Shown piece after piece: positions 60,471 through 64,000 of a stretch of DNA of 64,000 bases. This DNA comes from Desmodus rotundus (lineage: Eukaryota; Chordata; Mammalia; Chiroptera; Phyllostomidae). The notes beneath the pieces are model-generated. The model saw only the letters and a list, made by a program, of their open reading frames with translations, was not told the DNA's origin and made no database searches. The position numbers and the translations under genes are program-made. Every line of letters starts with the position of its first letter. Positions within the stretch are counted from its first letter, which is position 1. The stretch covers positions 10,918,934 through 10,982,933 of the forward strand of contig NC_071398.1 of assembly GCF_022682495.2 (NCBI RefSeq). The letters are read 5' to 3'.

Positions 60471-62154
60471 ATATGGAGCGACCAAGAATGTAGGGAAGCT
60501 GGGGCTGCAGAGAAAACAGGGGTGGTAGACCCAGTCATTGGAGCCCCCATCCCCGCAAGCCCCGCCTCTGAAATAGCCTGAGACCTCCGTTTCTCCAGAA
60601 CTCTTTCAGGAATGGAGGAGGGGCGCACTTGCACTTGGATTTGTGTATTGTTTTTACCATCGGCCGTCTGTGACCGCACCTGCTAGAAAATGTACCTGTG
60701 CCCTCAGAGTAATTCTCCACTCCCATCCGCCAATGGTACTACTGCTCCCTCTCAGATACACACATCGCAATTCCATTTGTAACTGGAAAGATCAGTGCAG
60801 AACAAAATCTAGCCATGATCACCACGGGCAACGAAAGATACAGCAAGACGTTTTCTTTCTCAGTGCAAAACCGGGTGTGCCAGTGAGGACCGGCTTTTCC
60901 CGTTCACTGATCCTCTGTGGCCTTCTTCATGGTGAGAGCACTGGTCATCACCACGGGGCTCCAAGACCCCTTTGTCAACTCCTGTGGGCTCCGAAGGCCA
61001 TTCCGTGTGCAGCGAAGCCTCTGAACGCTACCAACCCTGAATAACATAGCAGGCCACGCCCATCTGAGCGTCTTGAATGAATGCAACCAAAATAAGCAGG
61101 CCTTCGATAGTGAGATTATTTCAAATTTTCTCTTTTGCTTCTGAGTAAAGACAGAGAGTGTTTTATTATGCCATTGATTTATATGGCATATATATATATA
61201 TTTTTTTTTAAAAACGGAAACTCTGCAAGGGTAATTTTAATACTTTAAGATAAATGTGTAGTGGGAGCCATTTTATTCAAAAGGGTAGTTATAAATAATT
61301 GTGTATAGATTCCCAAGTTAGTACTTTTTGCAAAACTATGGTAATTATGGCTATTAATAATATAATTATTCATTGTACAATAATAAATGTGAAACTTGGT
61401 TGTATATAAAGATGAGCTTATTTTCCCCCAATACTTGTTTTCATAATAACTCAAAAAAATACCCCAGTGATTGAAGGGATTTTTTCCTTATTATGTGCTG
61501 TAAATAACAAAGAATATTTTTTAAATGTCTGAAGTCTTCAGAAGAGCATATGTCTAAAGAAATCAACAAAACATCACTTATTACTTTCGGGATTCAGGAG
61601 TAGGGATGTCCCACGTGTCTGATTTTGTGGTCCCAGAGTTCTCTCCCGCTTCCAGATGCTCTGTGCTCTCAGGAGCAGCGGGGTTGTTACATTTGAGAAA
61701 GGGAGCCGATGCTCATAACTCTGATCACGCCAACTTAACTGCAGCAGAACAAAATGTTTTGTTGCAAAACATGCATCTGGTTTCTTTGTGGTGATCTTAC
61801 ACTCCAGTAGTTCATTTCAGAAAGAAGTATTGGTTGTTACACAATGAGCCTCCAAAAACGATACCTTCTTGAATATTTTAATAGAAGAAATTCTGCAAAT
61901 TTTTGCTCACACTGTCTGAAGAATTTTCTGAACACCCTGAACACCTTCTCGGTGTCTAGTGACTGAGTAAAAGCCAGGAAGCGTGGAAAATGCATGCATC
62001 TATTAATAGATTACAAGTCATCTGTGAACTTCAGCAGTTATATTTGTCTACAACTTTTAAGGAAGCTTTTATTAGAATTCCAGTGACCTGCCAAACAGCA
62101 AATCCTACTAAAAGTATGGGGTTTGATGGTTTAAAGAAAAGGATTCCTATTTAT

Positions 62155-62330
62155 AATCACCTATTGCATGCCATACTCTATGTGCATTAACCCACAACAT
62201 TTTCAATGTGGAATACTGAGAGTGTTGGAGTTATTTCTGTTCTACAATTAGAAATTTTAGACTTTGAGAAGTTAGGAAGTTTAAGTCAGACAGCTAGCAA
62301 AGGACAGACTGGGCCTTCAAACTCTTACCC
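62155..62330 (-). repeat. MIR
   Basis: ATACTCTATGTGCATTAACC and TTTGAGAAGTTAGGAAGTTT followed by AAGTCAGACAGCTAGCAAAG is reverse MIR, just before the VES SINE. Confidence 0.65.
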
Positions 62331-62500
62331 ATGTTCCTCCAAAGTGCATCCATCTGCTAAAGTCTACGGCCACCCACAGACAAATATTTACTTAAAACAG
62401 TTGCTGGCCTTGCAGATTTTTTCTTTCTATTGTTGACAAAAAGATAGTCTGCAAAGAGAACTCCGCACTGCATTTGTGTCTTAGGAGACACGGTGTGGTT

Positions 62501-62705
62501 TTTTAAAAGATTTTATTTATTTTTAGAGAGAGGAGAAGGGAGGGAGAAAATGAGGGAGAGAAACATCAATGTGTGCTTGCCTCTCGTGTGCTTCCTACTG
62601 AGAACCTGGCCTGCAACTCAGGCATGTGCCCTGACTGGGAATCAAACCTGCAACCCTTTGGTTCACAGGCCCAGGCTCAATCCACTGAGCTACACCAGCC
62701 AGGGT
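62501..62705 (-). repeat. VES-type SINE, reverse orientation, with target duplication
   Basis: In reverse it begins CCCTGGCTGGTGTAGCTCAG, has a good box B (GGTTTGATTCCC) and ends AAATAAATAAAATC plus an A tail. A 17-bp target duplication, GACACGGTGTGGTTTTT at 62487 and GACACACTGTGGTTTTT at 62706, flanks it with two mismatches. This is the best-preserved SINE in the window. Confidence 0.93.
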
Positions 62706-64000
62706 GACACACTGTGGTTTTTGACCTTTAATATTCACAAGTGTTTGGTTAATCAAGACCATTCTTGGCCTCTCTGTGCAATGACCATACCATTTTTTCT
62801 GTGACTTATTTAGGGCAGAGATTAATAAGCCCACCCCAGACATGCTTTTTCTGACTCTCAGTTTACTGAAATAGCTTACCCAGGGTTGCCCTGGATTAAT
62901 GGGACAATTATACTGCTGGTGAGGAGGCTTAGTGAAAGCGAGAATATGGGTAGAAAGGTAGAATATGGGATCTACCAGAGTCAGACGAAAAACAAGGATG
63001 AATATTATAGCTCCTCATTTTGACACAAAGCAAGCACCAGGAGTCAAAGTTTAACTTCTAATAAGACTGGCTTTGTAATATTTAATTTCTATTACAGCTA
63101 CCCATTTGACCTGCAAGAAACAAATAAAGCCACTCCTAGGAGCCATGAGAATTTGTGAGCTCTGGGGATAGTTTTCTTCTTCTTGTATCAGCAGGTCTTG
63201 GGGATTTTCCATCTGCTATGTAAGTAACGTGAGTATATTCCCTTGCTTTAGGTAATGACAAAGGCGGTCAAGGTGACAGAGTATCTCAAACACTGATTTC
63301 ACCTTCATTTGAGCTTTGCATTCTAGGATGGAGTGGCTCATTTTCCTAGTTTATACTAATATCATTAAACACTATAATTGCAAACCAAGTGATTTCTGGC
63401 AGTCACTAATTTCTTACATCATTTACACATAAAGAGAACAGATGGGAACCATTGCTGCACTTGCCGGCCCCTGTATTTTTCTCTGTTCGCAGGCAAAAGC
63501 ACCCATGGAATTTATGATTCTTGAATCTACTACCTCCTGGATCCAACCCAAAGACATATCTCTCTTGCTATGCCAGGATCCCAGGCAACTTTCATCTGTG
63601 CAGGGCTTTCTCCAAGCAGAGGGCGGTCAGAGCCTCGGGAGAGGGCAGCCTGGGGGAGTGGCGCTGGTTAGGGCAGTGCTGACTGTGCGGCTGTCTCTCC
63701 CTCTGGCCTGCTGTCTCTCCTGAAGCCGCTTTAGAGCTAACCCAGGTGGCTCATCCTGATGCCCTGCACCTTTGGAATAGTTTTGCTTAGAAAGAGACAA
63801 CTTAGCTGGCACATCTGAGGGATGTGTGGGGGATGGGGTGTGTGTGGGGGATAGCTTGACTTCTTTTGTCAAACTGTTGACCAGCGTGGAAAGGTCAACA
63901 TTTCAGGCATGGGGACGGAGTGCCAGGCATTTGCTTACCAAGGACGAGGTGGGCTATAAGAATCACAGGAGCCAAAAAATAAGAATGAGTAAAAGTGAAA

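Larger units (their letters stand above)
36701..64000. other. Region upstream of CDH8, apparently intergenic
   Basis: No convincing protein-coding exon was recognised here on either strand. The region holds the CpG-rich patch at 41.1-41.6 kb, the 5S rRNA insertion, a solo ERV LTR, an MLT1-type LTR, two VES SINEs and many MIR and L2 fragments, all listed separately. Unlisted stretches (37-41 kb, 49-50.4 kb, 54-55.3 kb, 60.7-62.1 kb, 62.9-64 kb) are mostly AT-rich unique sequence with nothing I can identify. Confidence 0.7.

Noticed and set aside
1..64000. CRISPR array, phage genes, bacterial operons or plasmid origin
   Set aside because: Sequence character is vertebrate nuclear DNA: SINE, LINE and LTR repeats, CpG depletion with islands, and a split gene.

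Overview
The window looks like nuclear DNA from a mammal, most likely a bat. Four tRNA-derived SINEs of the VES type, which is characteristic of yangochiropteran bats, occur at about 11.3, 18.6, 46.8 and 62.6 kb. They sit in a background of old mammalian repeats: MIR, L2, L3/CR1-like, L1M, MLT1 and MLT2-type LTRs. There is no operon structure, no ribosome-binding-site pattern and no dense coding. Almost every open frame longer than 60 codons is a chance frame, a repeat or a GC-rich stretch that lacks stops.

One protein-coding gene is firmly supported, on the minus strand: the 5' end of CDH8 (cadherin-8, a type II classical cadherin). The exon at 21165-21615 carries 199 nt of 5' UTR and the first 84 codons: signal peptide, propeptide, the RSKR furin site, and the start of the mature protein with the two adhesion-arm tryptophans. 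It has a strong acceptor at its 5' end and a phase-0 GTAAGC donor at its 3' end. I could not find the next CDH8 exon, so 1-21164 is read as the start of a long second intron. Intron 1 runs from 21616 up to a CpG island at about 34.25-36.7 kb, which should hold the CDH8 promoter and non-coding first exon. Several good minus-strand donors lie in the island, so the true first exon is unresolved. A smaller CpG-rich patch at 41.1-41.6 kb has strong donors on both strands and may start an upstream or divergent non-coding transcript. Everything from about 36.7 kb to the end is read as upstream intergenic DNA with old repeats.

The most unusual items are: three short uORFs and a strong internal splice donor in the CDH8 5' UTR; a 42-nt tailless insertion of the 5' end of 5S rRNA with a 16-bp target duplication at 42.37 kb; an exact 32-bp direct duplication beside it; and an apparently complete solo LTR of an endogenous retrovirus (47564-48450) with TG...CA ends, a 4-bp target duplication and tandem repeats in its upstream part. 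I saw no CRISPR array, no intact mobile-element coding region and no clearly new multi-gene system.

Repeat family names come from recognising consensus features by eye, and repeat boundaries are approximate unless target duplications are stated.
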